Assembly: GCA_029204225.1 (NCBI GenBank)
Contig: CM055095.1
Location: 23,446,026-23,510,025, forward strand
Direction of reading: 5' to 3'
From: Diphasiastrum complanatum
Lineage: Eukaryota; Streptophyta; Lycopodiopsida; Lycopodiales; Lycopodiaceae
DNA: 64,000 nucleotides
Shown: positions 20,958-33,400 of the stretch, piece after piece
Numbering within the stretch: the first letter of the stretch is position 1
Layout: each line of letters starts with the position of its first letter
Notes under the pieces: generated by a model
The model's input: the letters and a program-made list of their open reading frames with translations, nothing else
What the model was told of the DNA's origin: nothing
The model's database searches: none
Made by a program: the position numbers and the translations under genes

Positions 20958-22215
20958 TCCTCCTTGATCTGGACTTCACAAGGATATTGAATTCACCTAA
21001 TCTAAACCAAAAGGAATCAAATGCACATAAATGCCTCTTCAAATAATTCTTACAAGATCAGGTTGAATCATAATGCAATAATCAATCCAAACTATCTCAC
21101 AAATCAAGCAAAAATTGAACACAATCTTGACTTGAATTGCATTCACTTGAGAGCACTTGTCAGAATCTTTGGGCTGACAACAAACTTGATATTCTAAGAT
21201 CTCAATAATTCTAAGAGAAACCTATAACAGTACCAAAGATAAGGATTTACCTTCCTTTTGATTGATTGAAAACAACTCCTTGTGATTGACTCCACAAATC
21301 GAGTAGCATCAATATGAAGAAAGTGCAAAATACTTGCTATTTTGATCAAATTGATAAGAGATGATCACAACTCGGATTTTGAAGCTAAAAATCCTGTAAA
21401 TAAAAAAACCATTAGATCTCTCTTCACTCAAATTGATCAAGGATTGAAGGTACTAATCATAGATTATGTCTAGATAGCAATCAATACTCGAATTGCATCA
21501 AAATCTATGATTTTGGCATGAAATGAAGCTCATTTATTGGAATGGCTCTGATACCATGTGAAAAATGCAGCAAAATAAACCCATTTGATCCTAGAAATGA
21601 TGGAGAAAGCACCTACTTATGATCCAAACAAGATCTAGAAGCTAGATTACTAATCAATGCATTGATTCCTAGCTTATCTTGGCTTGAACTCCATGAATTA
21701 GCTCCAAAACTCTTCACACATGTGAATCTACGGCCTGCTGCTGCCTATATACTATACCTTCAACTCCAAACTCATTAAATGGTCATAAAAAATCATATGC
21801 CAATGGCATTTATCAATCAAATCATAGACTCAAACTAGTCAAGAAGGAAAATCTCGATTTTGCTCATCATTAGATGGAAATCCCATCACATCTTTATATA
21901 TGTAGAGCTCGGATCTGAGCATATCAGGACTTGTATGTATTCATCACAACCTAACCCTTACATATAACCTAAAGATCCACTTGATCCACCCTATTTAAGA
22001 TCAATATCTCGAGATCCAAAAACAATGAAAATTTTGCTATTTTAAGCTCCTATTATTTCTATACCCTATCTATGGACTCTTTGGCCACATTCCAAAGGTA
22101 CCACTCCAAAGCTAGGTTAATGATTTGACTTAGAATAAGGTATCCTATGCTTTTGGCACATGTGACATCCCACATCATGGCCTCAAAGTCATTTAAAAGT
22201 GGAATTTATGCAAAC
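20958..22215 (-). mobile_element. Second LTR and primer site on minus strand, partial element
   Basis: A perfect primer-site complement, GGCTCTGATACCA (minus-strand TGGTATCAGAGCC), lies at 21544-21556. Directly beyond it at 21557 sequence TGTGAAAAATGC gives the end of a minus-strand LTR in TTTTTCACA. The LTR probably extends towards about 22200, but its outer boundary is not resolved. The leader side (21543 down to 20958) has no gag. The element is truncated against the 3' LTR of its neighbour. Confidence 0.65.
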
Positions 22216-22800
22216 TAGCTTGTAGAAATTTAAGTGACTGAGCCATTAGGAATTTTGTGCAAGATTCGGAACAAGATAACAGAAACACATTCTTTTGATT
22301 GGGATCAAAAACTTCCATCAATCTCATGGGCATACCGTACTGCCGAAAATATTACAACAACCAAGCAGACTCCATGTTATTCAATGAGGAATAGATGGAT
22401 GAGAACGATAGCCTCCACAAGCGAATGATAGATTTAACATAGTTGGAGGAGGATCATCGATTAGCCTTAATCGAACCTGAAAGGGTGTGGAATAAAAGAA
22501 AGAAAATTTTTGATCAATCCATCAAAATTAAACCTGGGGACTATGTGCTTCTATATAATAATAGACACATGATGTTTTCAGAAAAACTACACACTAGATG
22601 AATGGGACCTTATAAGGTCATAGAAGCTTTTAATAACGGATCTTTACAGTTAGCTGATCTCGAGGGACATTTGCTTGATACTAGAGTAAATGGGTGGCTT
22701 TTGCGAAGAATGCGACACTATTTATTTTCAATGTTTCATGTGTTCCATGTACCAGTTCCAGTTCTCACGAATTGCAAAAAATGCCGATACCATCTGTTTT
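22216..22800 (+). pseudogene. Gypsy integrase C-terminal fragment
   Basis: Frames read WDQKLPSISWAYRTA near 22300, then LIEPERVWNKRKKIFDQSIK, GDYVLLYNN, and MGPYKVIEAFNNGSLQLAD near 22602-22660. The order (A-W-A-YRT, then GD-VL, then GPY-V-NG-L) is the integrase C-terminal region with a GPY/F module of Ty3/Gypsy elements. Frameshifts and stops break it. No LTR can be linked to it. Confidence 0.8.
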
Positions 22801-23510
22801 GATTTCTTTTTCCAAAGCTTTCCATTTCATATTTCCCAAAAAATGTGACAATGGAAACTGTTGTATTTTCCAGGGTTCGCCATTTCTCGAAAATCGCGAC
22901 ACTCTTCGGAAATTGTTTAAATGCAATTTTGCCACAAATATTTTATGCAAAAAACCCAACACCTTTTGTTATTGAGTGTTGAGTTGGTTTGTTTTTGCAA
23001 TGTATCGCAATTTCACATTCATTTGACATTTTTCATTTTTTCCAAAAATGCCGACACTTGTTTGAGCACTTCCATGTTTGCTTATTTTGCACATGTGAAA
23101 AGTTGCGACACCTAAAAGGTCACATTTGAATACTACAAAAAAGGCGACAAATGTGCGAAAATCAATAAGTTTGATTGTTTTCACCAGACTGTGTAAATTT
23201 TTTTTTTTTCGCAGTTCGAAACTCAAGTCTCCGAGTTCGACTTTTGCGAATTTTGCAAAACACTTATTGTATTTCGGTTTATTTGATTTTTTAGTTCACT
23301 TTATACCTTTAAGGAATGAAGGTCCTTTTCAATTTAATGCACTGTCATATCATTAAGAACTTTTGCTAATTTGTTCTTTTTTCGTGTTCATTTTTTTATT
23401 TTTTTCTTACTTTTACTAATGCCTTCGCTATGATCAAACGCCTTCGTTACTATCACGCATGCTGAAGCTTTCATTTCTTAGTTATCACGCATTGATTTGA
23501 AGCTCTTCCA
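22801..23510. other. AT-rich spacer with short GCGA-rich inverted motifs
   Basis: No gene recognised. Repeated small motifs such as AAATGCCGA(C/T)A and TTTGCGAA occur (22775, 23045, 23135, 23240). Could be a Gypsy 3' noncoding region. Confidence 0.35.
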
Positions 23511-24088
23511 ATGGCTATAGGCAATACCATTACCTTCACAACGCACCCGAAACCTATACTGCCGATGTTGCATCCTTTAGCAACCAGAGCCATAATAGAA
23601 AGCCTTTTGCAATTTGATCCATCCGTGATCCTTTCAGAAGTGTGCCATGAGCTAGTTCACAATCTAGATGAGACTGAAGATGGCCACATATGTAACATAG
23701 TCCGAAACACACCAATAGTTATTACATAAAATTTCTGGTGCCAAGCCTTAGGCTCACCGGTAGATGGTAGAACCCCCATCACCCTGGCAGACTATATCAC
23801 GTGAAGTGGATCATCCAAACTCAAAATGATGTCGAACCGATGGGAGAACAAAGTAAAAATGAAAATGATGAGATTCCTACGATCGTACAAGACCAAATTG
23901 TGGGTAATATGAGGCCCCCACGTTTGGATGAGATAGAATCAGAAGAGGAGGAGATTGAATATGAGGGTAACTCACATCATGAAAGAGACATGATCGGAAA
24001 TTTACGATTATACCTAGACCTAGATTCAGATGAGTGTCAAGACTTGTGTGATGACGAAAATGATGTAAATGATGAGAATGATCTATGA
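23511..24088 (+). other. Two short ORFs, second strongly acidic; unidentified
   Basis: A 72-codon frame (23511-23729, FDPSVILSEVCHELVHNLDE) is followed in a different frame by 95 codons (23801-24088) rich in Glu and Asp (DEIESEEEEIEYEGNSHHER). Neither shows a domain I know. They follow a Gypsy integrase tail and may be an additional ORF of that element or unrelated debris. Confidence 0.25.
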
Positions 24089-24296
24089 TTATCTATCATT
24101 CTTTTTTCTCTTTTTTTTTTCCCCTCTCTCTCTCACACACACATTATAAATTTAACAATCTATTACTATCCAACGCTATCTATATCTATTTGTCTATTAA
24201 CTTAAATTCTAGATCAATTTTCAAAACACATACACATCCTCTCAAACACACATACATTATCTTAAATAATTCTAACAATCTATTAATAACAGAGGA
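24085..24296. other. Polypyrimidine and CA-rich spacer
   Basis: Runs of T, CT and CA at 24100-24145 followed by AT-rich sequence. Host flank of the miniature LTR element. Confidence 0.5.
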
Positions 24297-24950
24297 TGTA
24301 AAGAATTTGGGCCTCAGGGCCACGCACACACACGTACCCACGCGAGCCGCATACTGGAATCCCAACCCTAGTCGCCTAGCCACCCGCCATCCGTTTAACC
24401 CCCGAAAAGGGCTGGTGCTAGGGGATAGAGGATATAGAGAAGCCCCAACTTATATATGGGAGAGTTCATAGCAAGCAGTTACTTATGGGATATTCAAAAT
24501 TCTCAAGGCCTTCTCTGGGCGCTCAAGCCCATGACACGTTCCTTTGCGTGGCTTGCAACATAACATTCTGCAACACCCCCACTCAAGCAAGCACCGACAA
24601 AGGAACCCCCCGCTGGCTCTGATACCATGTAAAGAATTTGGGCCTCAGGGCCACGCACACACACGTACCCATACGAGCCGCGTACTGGGATCCCAACCCC
24701 AGTCGCCTAGCCACCCGCCATCCGTTTAACCCCCAATGGTACAAGGGGATGGAGGATATGGTGAAGCCCAAACTAATATATGGGAGAGTTCATGGCAAGC
24801 AGTTACTTATGAGATATTCAAAATTCGCAAGGCCTTCTCTGGGCGATCAACCCCATGGCACTTTCCTGTGCGTGGCTTGCAACTTAGCATTCCGCAACAC
24901 CCCCACTCAAGCAAGCACCGGCAAAGGAACCCCCACTGGCTCTGATACCA
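24297..24950 (-). mobile_element. Tandem miniature LTR element (TRIM-like)
   Basis: Two direct repeats of an LTR-like unit, 24297-24575 (279 bp) and 24628-24899 (272 bp). On the minus strand each starts TGTTGC(G/A)GAATG and ends CAAATTCTTTACA, so TG...CA. Each is adjoined by an interior of only about 51 bp (24576-24627 and 24900-24950). On the minus strand the interior begins with TGGTATCAGAGCC, a perfect tRNA-iMet primer site, and ends in GAGTGGGGG, a polypurine tract. LTR plus primer site plus polypurine tract with no coding capacity is the definition of a TRIM, here with a minimal interior and in tandem. The outermost copy is fused to a Copia LTR. Confidence 0.7.
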
Positions 24951-24953
24951 TAT

Positions 24954-25144
24954 TGTGGAACGAGAAAGAGAACAAGAGAATATATATTGAATGTTGTTAA
25001 TGAGAACAATAGCTCTTACATATAGAAAGTGATAGAGAGGTGTCTCTCTATGTATGTCATAGAGGTGTGACGGTTGGGGACCCAAGTGGTCCACGTGGCA
25101 TATAATAGTCCTTTAGACATTTAGACTATACATTATATTTAACA
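24954..25144 (-). mobile_element. LTR of minus-strand Copia element (191 bp)
   Basis: On the minus strand it starts TGTTAAATATAATG just after a polypurine tract AAGTGGGAG (25153-25145) and ends CTCGTTCCACA at 24954. By position it is the 3' LTR of the Copia pol to its right. It is nevertheless followed, after ATA, by a primer site and the miniature-element interior, as a 5' LTR would be. Confidence 0.8.
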
Positions 25145-27180
25145 CTCCCACTTAGTCATAATGTCTAAGACATGTCATCATGAACTATTCTTAATTGTCT
25201 TCTACAAAATTCAAATTTATCCTTAGTGAGTGGTTCGGTGAATATGTCAGCAACCATATCCTCTGTAGCACAATAATCCAATTGTACTTTGCCATCTACA
25301 ACTTGATGTCGAAAAAGTGATATTGAATTTCAATATGTTTCGTTAGCGCATGGAATTGAGGATTCTTTGTCATAGCAATGCAACTCTTGCTAACACATTT
25401 AAGAATTGTTCATTGATGTTCTTGGAAAGTTAAGAGATCATTGAGTAATCTTTTTAACCAGATAATTTCTTTGGTTGTCTGACATGCTGCTACATACTCA
25501 GCTTTTGCACTGGAAAGAGATATAGTTGGCTGCTTCTTACTTGTCCAAGAAATAACTCCAGAACCAAGCATGAAATAATATCTTGATGTTGACCTTCTTT
25601 CATTAATATCACCTGCCCAGTCAGCATCACAGAAACCGATTAATCTTAATACATTGTTAGAAACATTTTGACTTAATGTAATACCAAAACCAGAAGTCCA
25701 CTCAAATATCTAAGTATTCTCTTAACAGCTATCCAATGAAGATGACAATGATTACTTAGAAACTGACTTACAACACTAACTGCAAAAGCAATATCAGGTC
25801 TAGTAGATATTGCAGCATACATTAAACTGCCAACAACACTTTGATATGGAATTTCTTCCATCAGTTCTTGTTGTTCTTTGTTTTGTGGACACATATCTTT
25901 GGATAACTTCAAGTTGTTCTCTATAGGTGTGCTCACAGGCTTACAGTTAGTCATTGCAAACTTCTGTACAATTCTTGTATATATTTCTTCTGGCTGAGGT
26001 GTATTGTCTTAAGCTGCTTATTCCCTTTAACTTGAATACCTAGACAATAGTGTAGATCACCATAGTCTACCATTTTAAACTCAGAAGATAATCTTGACTT
26101 GCAATAGTTCATAAAAGTGAGATCATTGCTCACTAGAATAGCATCATCAACATATAATGCTATAATTACCAATGAACTTTGCTTCTATCGGATATAGATA
26201 TTTGAATTTGCATGTCCATCACTAAATCCTTCTGACTTTAGATAAGCATCTATACGCTAATACCAAGCTCTAGGTGACTGTTTTAGTCCATAAATAGTTT
26301 TGTGTAGTTTACACACTAGACTCTCATTCCCAAGCTTAATGTATCCTTTCGGTTGTTGCATATAAATCTCTTCTTCTAATCTTCCATTCAGAAAGGCTGT
26401 TTTTACATCCATCTGATGTATAAACATGTCCTTAGCTGCAACATTTGCAAGTAAGGTTCTGATGGAAGTCATCTTGACAACTAGTGAGAATGTATCATTA
26501 TAATGGATGGCTTCGACTTGTGAATATCCTTTGGCCACTAATCGAGCTTTATATCGATCTAATGAACCATCTGCTTTAAACTTCTATCTAAAGAGCCATT
26601 TACAACCAGCAACCTTCCTGTTACTTGGAAGTGACGTTAGTGACCATGTATTGTTTTTAATAAGCGAATCAAACTCAGTGTCTAATGCCTTTTTCCACTC
26701 TTCAGCATGTGAACTTTTAAGTGCTTGTTGCAAAGTTTGAGGCTCTGAATAAGTTGATGCACTTAAGGCAAAATAAGACCTCCATCCTGACTCCAAGGCC
26801 TTTATGGATGGTCTCTTTTCTCTAGTAGATAAGCTGTAGTGGAAACAACTTCAACCCAGAAGGACTTCAAAAGTGTCGCATGTGCTAGCATGCACTTTGT
26901 CAATTTGACTAAGGTTCTATTATTTCTCTCAACAAGACCATTCGAATGAGGCAAATAGGATGTAATGTATTTTTGCTCAATGTCATTAAGGCAATACTCC
27001 TTGAATTCAATATTTTCACTGGATCTAGAATATGACCGCCAACCCCAAATTCGAATCTGGAATAATTGCAAAATGTTTACATATGCATTCCTTTCACGAG
27101 AATGGAAATATGAGCGCCAACTACAAAGATGAGTATTTTGTTTTGCTTCATAGAATATGGTCATAGTACTTTGATGCAAC
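25145..27180 (-). pseudogene. Copia integrase-RT-RNase H pseudogene
   Basis: Minus-strand order: integrase end (YITSYLPHSNGLVERNNRTL near 26930), RT N-terminus (EEWKKALDTEF, VAGCKWLFR near 26600), DVKTAFLNGRLEEEIYM near 26390, YGLKQSPRAWY, the catalytic ALYVDDAIL near 26150, then TPIENNLKLSKD and STRPDIAFAVSVVSQFLS near 25790, and RNase H down to about 25200. Domain order INT-RT-RH is that of Ty1/Copia. RT keeps YVDD, but at least five frameshifts or stops break the polyprotein. The gag and protease are not attached here. The integrase part is the same family as the fragment at 2.1 kb. Confidence 0.9.
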
Positions 27181-27826
27181 TGATTACTCTATTATTTTTT
27201 TTATGATGACATTATATCATTTACATGTGGATATCCCTATTGATTTGGCACCTTTGCAGAGAAGAGGAGGCAAAGGAATTCAAATATCCGCTAAGGATCG
27301 TTCTTGTTACAGGGCAGGAGGAAAAAAAAACTTGGATTTATGGATAGATTGAACATTATATCCACATTATCCAAGCACTTTGACACATCCCACATTCTCT
27401 CCAATAACTCATTTAGTTACATGGATATGCAATGGGCATAGTGGATTACTAGGATATTGTGAAAGATTGCAGAACCATGAAAAAATTATGTTTTTTTCAA
27501 TATTGATAGGTGTAGTCATGCATTAGGAAAGAAGGCTCCATTCCGTTGTGCTCGATAAGCCGTCATAGTCTTCGACTTGTTGTCATTGCATTCCCTCTTT
27601 CCAAATGGTATTAGAGCTCTAATACTAGCATGCCTTCATGACATTAGAATGTATGTTGTTATAACCAGAAGCTCTAATACTTGTTACCTTTTGCCATATT
27701 AAATCACATCAATATCCTTCATGTTGTGGTATCAAATTTCAATATCAGATAATTGATTTCCAACTGTAGCAAAGAGCATGGCATCATTCTCAACGTCATC
27801 GATTTATCGACAAACTAAATGTCCAG
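27181..27826 (+). other. Copia leader-like spacer
   Basis: Contains a degenerate primer-site-like TGGTATTAGAGCTC at about 27606 ahead of the gag piece. I see no convincing gene in it. Confidence 0.35.
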
Positions 27827-27992
27827 ATGGATTCTCAAAGTAAAGCTGGTCTTATTAGAGTTATCACTATGTTGCTACAAGAACACAATCGAAAAAGTCA
27901 AGACGCTTCATCAAGTTCATCATCTCATGCTCTATATGTCAAAGGCTCAAACAACATAAGCAGAAGCTCTAAGCAGTCTGCATCAAATTTCA
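27827..27992 (+). pseudogene. Copia gag fragment cut by an LTR insertion
   Basis: Reads VITMLLQEHNRKSQDASSSS and then SHALYVKGS, the same gag segment as at 3312-3662 (minus). Homology stops at about 27987, a few bases before an LTR that starts at 27993. Confidence 0.75.
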
Positions 27993-28372
27993 TGTTGGTG
28001 AGTAATGACCTTGAGAGGACCCAGACACTCTAATTGAGACATATGGAGTAGTGCATGTATGTGTGACTGATATAGGCAGGAGGTATGCATGTAGAGCTTT
28101 AACCTATTTATAGTTGACCTGCATGGGGATTGCATGGACTCATGCACAGGATCTTACACTCTATATATTGAGATAGAGATTGTCCCATTGATGACTTGGT
28201 CTAGGTTACCTGATGAGCTCTTCTCCTCTTGCTGTCACATTGACATAGCTTGGGGGCTAGATCCAGGAGGATTCTCTAGGAGGGATCTAGGTTTGGTTGG
28301 GTGGTTTTGCTCCATAGTCTCTCTTGTGTTTTCCTATCCTCATCTTAGGGGTTTTTCCTAGTGGTCTTTACA
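27993..28372 (+). mobile_element. LTR (380 bp) followed by tRNA-iMet primer site
   Basis: Starts TGTTGGTGAGTAATG, ends GTGGTCTTTACA, TG...CA. The primer site TGGTATCAGAGCCCGG is at 28374-28389. An inverted copy (358 bp) is at 29963-30320. The plus copy carries two small insertions relative to that copy, near 28115 and 28270. It is inserted in the Copia gag; the five bases before it are TTTCA. Confidence 0.85.
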
Positions 28373-28489
28373 TTGGTATCAGAGCCCGGCTAAGATGTGG
28401 TTTTTGGATGGGATGGAGAGAAGTTCTACGTCAAGTCAGAATTGGAACGCACTTGGATTCACATCCCGGTTGGAGTGTTGTTTATCAAG

Positions 28490-29960
28490 GGAAGTCAGTT
28501 GTAGATGAATCATCATCCTCTTTTTGAGCCACTGGTTTGATAGTCCAAGTCACAGGATCAACCTTGACTACACATTCATGATTTTTAGAAGTGATTTTCC
28601 TAGTACCCCAGTTATGAATTACTTGCGCAACTCGGAACCATGGGCATCCCAATAGGACCCGGTAGACATTTGGTGCTTCTAGTAAGTCCATTACTACGAA
28701 AGTAATGACAAGCTCTACTTTGACAATTCTAGCAGGTATATCTTCAACTATTCCTCACAGATGAACTATCGTTTGATCAGCCAGCTTAATGTCAAAAGTT
28801 TCAGGCTTTATCTTTGTAAGACTCCACTTTGCACATAGCTTTGTAGAAATTAGGTTAACTCCCGAACCGCCATCTATCACGGCTGCTTCGTTAGAAAATT
28901 GTCTATGCTATACAGGGTGATATTTTTTTGTTCACCTTCCGAAGCTGCTCCGACATGGAGTACTTAATTAGATTATTCAAATTTGGCACAAAAAAGTGCT
29001 CTTGATGGACTTCTGGTTCAGCTTGAGTTAATTTTTGCTCTAATACTTCTTTTGCTTTTGGCACCAACATTAGGAACTCGCCCAATGAAATGTTGATCTT
29101 ACTAGACAAAATATTCATGAGCAGTTTTGTTTGCAGCACTTCTGGTTCAGTCATCTTGAAGGTTCTTCATGATGATGCAACTAAGCATTCATATCTGTAC
29201 GTGAACTATTCAGTGGTTGCACTGGTGAAGAACGAACTTCGGCTATTGCTCTAGCAGCTTCAAGCTCCTCTTCCTCTAGCAAATGTTTAATCCACTGCCT
29301 CATATCCTGATATCTTCTCTTTTCTACATGAAGATTTGGATAGACTCCAGATGCTGTTGGTATATCAGTTAATGGTATAGAATCAGCAGGTACTGGATTT
29401 GCTCTAGGTTTCTTTTGCTTCTGTGGTCTGGTAACCACCATCAAGGGTACACTTGGTTTATTCTGAGCTTCTGGTCTTTGCTTGATTGTTATTAAATTTA
29501 TAGGAGCTGTAGCCGGTGGTGGCTTTGGTCTTGATGGACATTCCTTATAGCAAAGCCCATAACCATACTGATATAAGCCAACATACTAATATTTGGCTCA
29601 TCGTCTGAATCTTCATCCTACTCCTGAATTGCATCGTCCATAGTGTTTTGCAAAATTGCATACTCATTATGGCATTTCGGCTCACGTATGATCCTTTTAG
29701 GTAGACCTGACAAAAACAAAGATAATCATAGTCAAGACAGAATGGTACAAATTTGTCTTTATTTGGACATTCTACAACTCTGTGATTTTCTCCACATGCA
29801 AAGCATCCAATGGTGCTTTGGTCCAGTTTCTAGATGCTTGTTGTTGTGCAGCAGCATAAATAGCATACTGTTATGAAGATCCACCTTCATAATTATTACT
29901 ATAGTTCCTTTGCTTGGCACTTCTGTAAGGTTCTGGTTCCATCAAATTGACAGGAGGAGC
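28490..29960 (-). pseudogene. Gypsy gag-protease pseudogene
   Basis: Minus-strand order: zinc knuckle CFACGENHRVVEC near 29815-29770 (C-x2-C-x4-H-x4-C), a linker (PRANPVPADSIPLTDIPT near 29400), a helical stretch ending YSMSEQLRKVNKKISP near 28930, aspartic protease AAVIDGGSGVNLIS near 28870 with the Asp-Gly-Gly-Ser variant of the active site, and VLLGCPWFRVAQVIHNWGT near 28620. The last motif is typical of Gypsy proteases just before RT. Stops separate the pieces. It sits between two inverted LTRs but lacks RT and integrase. Confidence 0.85.
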
Positions 29961-29962
29961 GG

Positions 29963-30320
29963 TGTAAAGACCACTAGGGAAAACCCCTAAGATGAGCATA
30001 GGAAAACACGAGAGAGACTGTGGATAAAAACCACCCAACCAAACCTAGATCCCTCCTAGATCTAGCCCCAAAGCTATGCCAATGTGACAGCAAGAGAAGA
30101 AGAGCTCATCAGGTAACCTAGACCAAGTCGTCGACAGGATAATCTCTACCTCAATATATAGAGTGTAGCATCTTGTGCATGAGTCCCCATGCATGTCAAC
30201 TATAAATTGGTTACAAATCTACATGCATACCTCCTGTCTATATCAGTCACACGTACATGCACTACTCCATATGTCTCAATTAGAGTGTCTGTGTCCTCTC
30301 AAGGTCATTAGTCACCAACA
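29963..30320 (-). mobile_element. LTR, inverted copy of 27993-28372
   Basis: On the minus strand it starts TGTTGGTGACTAATG and ends GGTCTTTACA. No primer site follows; gag-like sequence begins instead. About 100 bp outside it (30321-30412) recurs at 41085-41190, so a 3' internal segment of this element family is shared with that site. Confidence 0.85.
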
Positions 30321-30412
30321 TTCCTCAATGTGGAATTAAATCTAGGCGTGACCAATAATCTCGAATACTATATTAGGACTATTCCATGTCTTTAGTTGAA
30401 TATGGCCGTAAC

Positions 30413-33400
30413 ATTCTTCCTCCCTTAAACATGTGCTGTCCTCATGATGGAAAAAAGAAAACATGAAACTATTCCTTAAGCTTTCAAATCTTACCCATGA
30501 ACCATTATTCTTAGTATGATCTTTCCATATGAATAAGTATTCAAAGATGCAACAATTTAAAAATTGTTTGCCTCTACTCAAATTCCAAAAGATACACTAA
30601 GCTATAAATCTTCCAAATGGGTAGATCTTATCCAAAATAAATACTCATCACCTTCATGTAATCCCAATTACATGAAATACGGGGTGATTTTACTTTATTT
30701 CAGAAATCAAATCCAAAAGCTAAAGAAATTACATGTCAATTTCTTGTAGAAAATGAGGCTTCTTGGTACAAATATTTGAAGAATATCAAAATATTACAAT
30801 TTAGTCATCTAAAATCTCTAGGAGATCCATCAAGTCTCAGACAATTATTAGTCAAACCAGAGTACTGCAGTTACTCTAATGAGTTAACAGCCCCATTTCT
30901 AGCATCGTATGCAAGAAATCAAAATCTATCCATATCTTAATAGATCTATTTGTCTCCTAAAAAACTGGAGATTTAGACTGAACTTTGTACACAAGCACTT
31001 ATAGACTACAATCTGTAAAGAAAGCAATTCCTCATAGGTAAACAATTACTTAATGGAAAGGCCTGTGAGATCCCTACAATCTCAAGTATGTGCTAGAGTA
31101 AAGAAATTTAGAGTTCAACCAACAGATCTAAATCCTTGACTCTCCCATGTTGATCAAGAATTACTCATTATCTTTAGAATCTTCACATTTCCTTACAATC
31201 TTCAAATGATCTTTAAGTATCAATTTATGATCCGTCAATCATAAACATTTAGAATCTTATGATTCGTCAATCATAATTTATAGGATTCCAAAACCATACT
31301 TAATCATTGAAATACTGGAGTATATGTACAACATACAACTTAAGAAATATAAGAATCATTCTGAAATCTTTTCCATCAGGAAAATCACTGGATTCCAAGA
31401 ATATTCTTTCAAACCAATTATAATCAGATTATGTATTCCAAATTCTACAATCATCCAAGTAATCAAAGACTATTATAACATTCATCTTTAACAATATAAA
31501 CTTTATACAATCTCCTACAACAACATCTAGAGATTTCAAAGCTACACTGAATTCCCAAAATTCAGTTTACCATTCTTGGCACCATTAGGATCCGGTATCC
31601 AATTGAGCTCACAGAGATACTATCACTAATGAATCAAGTCTATTTCTCAACTGAAAAATACTCATCCAAAAATTCAATATCCTACCCATATTTAAATCAC
31701 TTTCAAGTTAACCTATCGATCTATCAAAACAGTTCTTTTAACTCGGCAAGTAATTGTCAAACACAATACTTGATCACATGCACTAACTAAGGTTAGGCTG
31801 ACTTATACAGACATCTTTGGATATAAGGTGAAGATTACAGCTTTATTCCACTGATTCAATCCATAACTAAATGATATTTGGTAGCCAATCCATGAATCTT
31901 AATTCAATCTTTACCACTACTTCCCATATTCATACCCCCAAATCTCCTCTAGTTCAAGATTATTCAAAACAATTTCTAGAGATTTTCTCTATTCCACTGG
32001 ATAGTTCCACCATTGCACACAAACTAGATTCCAAAAAAGAAATCTATGCAACTGGTTGATCCCATGAAAGTCTTATTCCTATGATTGTCTTCTCCCCATT
32101 TTAAAAGAAATTCCATAATTTTGATTAAAAAGTTCCCAAGAGACAACGTATAAGATATCAAAGATTTGAAAAAGTCAGTAATGAGTATTCAATACTATTA
32201 CAAACTGGATTTTTTCCTTAAAATCATAAAATATCTTATCCCAAGTGATAGAAACATTACTCTCAATAATCAACTATCAAATAGAGAAAATAATTTGGGC
32301 TCAGGAAGTCTAAATTCCACTTAATCAATTGGCATTAATCGATTCTGGGCTATATTCACAAACCTGAAATGGAAGCATGAATTCATATAACTTAAACCCT
32401 CCTTCAAGACTAAGTTCTACATTGGAAGGAATTATATGAATCTCAATCCAATTGTCTCGTATATAAGAAATTTCTAAAAAGTAGAGGTTTAAAATTAAAA
32501 GAGAAATAGCTTTTAAGGGTTTCTAATTTGGAATTTATGAGATACCATTGAGGGATCCGGATCTATATCTCATAACCTCTCCAAATACCCTAAATAGACT
32601 TTACCAATGGTTTCAACTGTTAGCATTACTATTAATGTAAATAATACCCATTGGCCAACAGATCATTCTCACACAAGAATTTTCTTTTTGAAATCACTGA
32701 TGTCCCATACCACCAATTTTCTCTCCAAGAAAGTCCTTTGCTTTTAGATCTGATCAACAGAAAATCAGAAAGATTATCTGTCCATCCTGTACCTAATATA
32801 GGATCCAATCTTCAAAAATATCTTTAACCGCATTTTTTGATGATCAAGAGATCCCATAACTTCATCTGGATTTCCAATACCATATATGCACATATCTATT
32901 CCACCAAGTACTGGAGTACCCCCAAATTTGTTCCAAATGAATTGCAATAATCCATTAACAAAATCAGTGTGATTTAACAAGAATCCGCACATGGCTTTAC
33001 CGTCACATAAACAATCCATCTGGCTGGTACTATACTCCCAACTTCCTATCATCTGAGAGTTACAACTCTTAGGAATAAGCTCATTACAGTACAAATGTGA
33101 ACCAAGGTCATTCTCGTTCCATGTCACAATTTTCCATAACAAAATAGGGTCAACTCATGGTCCTATAGATATTCAAAATAAATTCAAAAAACCGGTGTTA
33201 TACAATTTCCTTACATGGATTATTAACGAACCCAAATTACACAACACTATCACATTTACCTACTCAGGTGTCTCATTTTCTTCCTTGCTTAGATTTATCG
33301 GTCACCCAAAAATTCTTTTAGCGAAGGTCCCTGAAAATTCCATTGACACAAGTAAATGCTAGGCTACTTCCCTTTTGACCACAACAGTTTATTTTTATTA

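Noticed and set aside
23801-24088. Functional acidic nuclear protein gene
   Set aside because: Short single frame beside retroelement debris, with no splice signals or known domain.
32774-33142. Host gene on the minus strand
   Set aside because: Protein-like composition only; no motif, no supporting exons and no homologue in the window.
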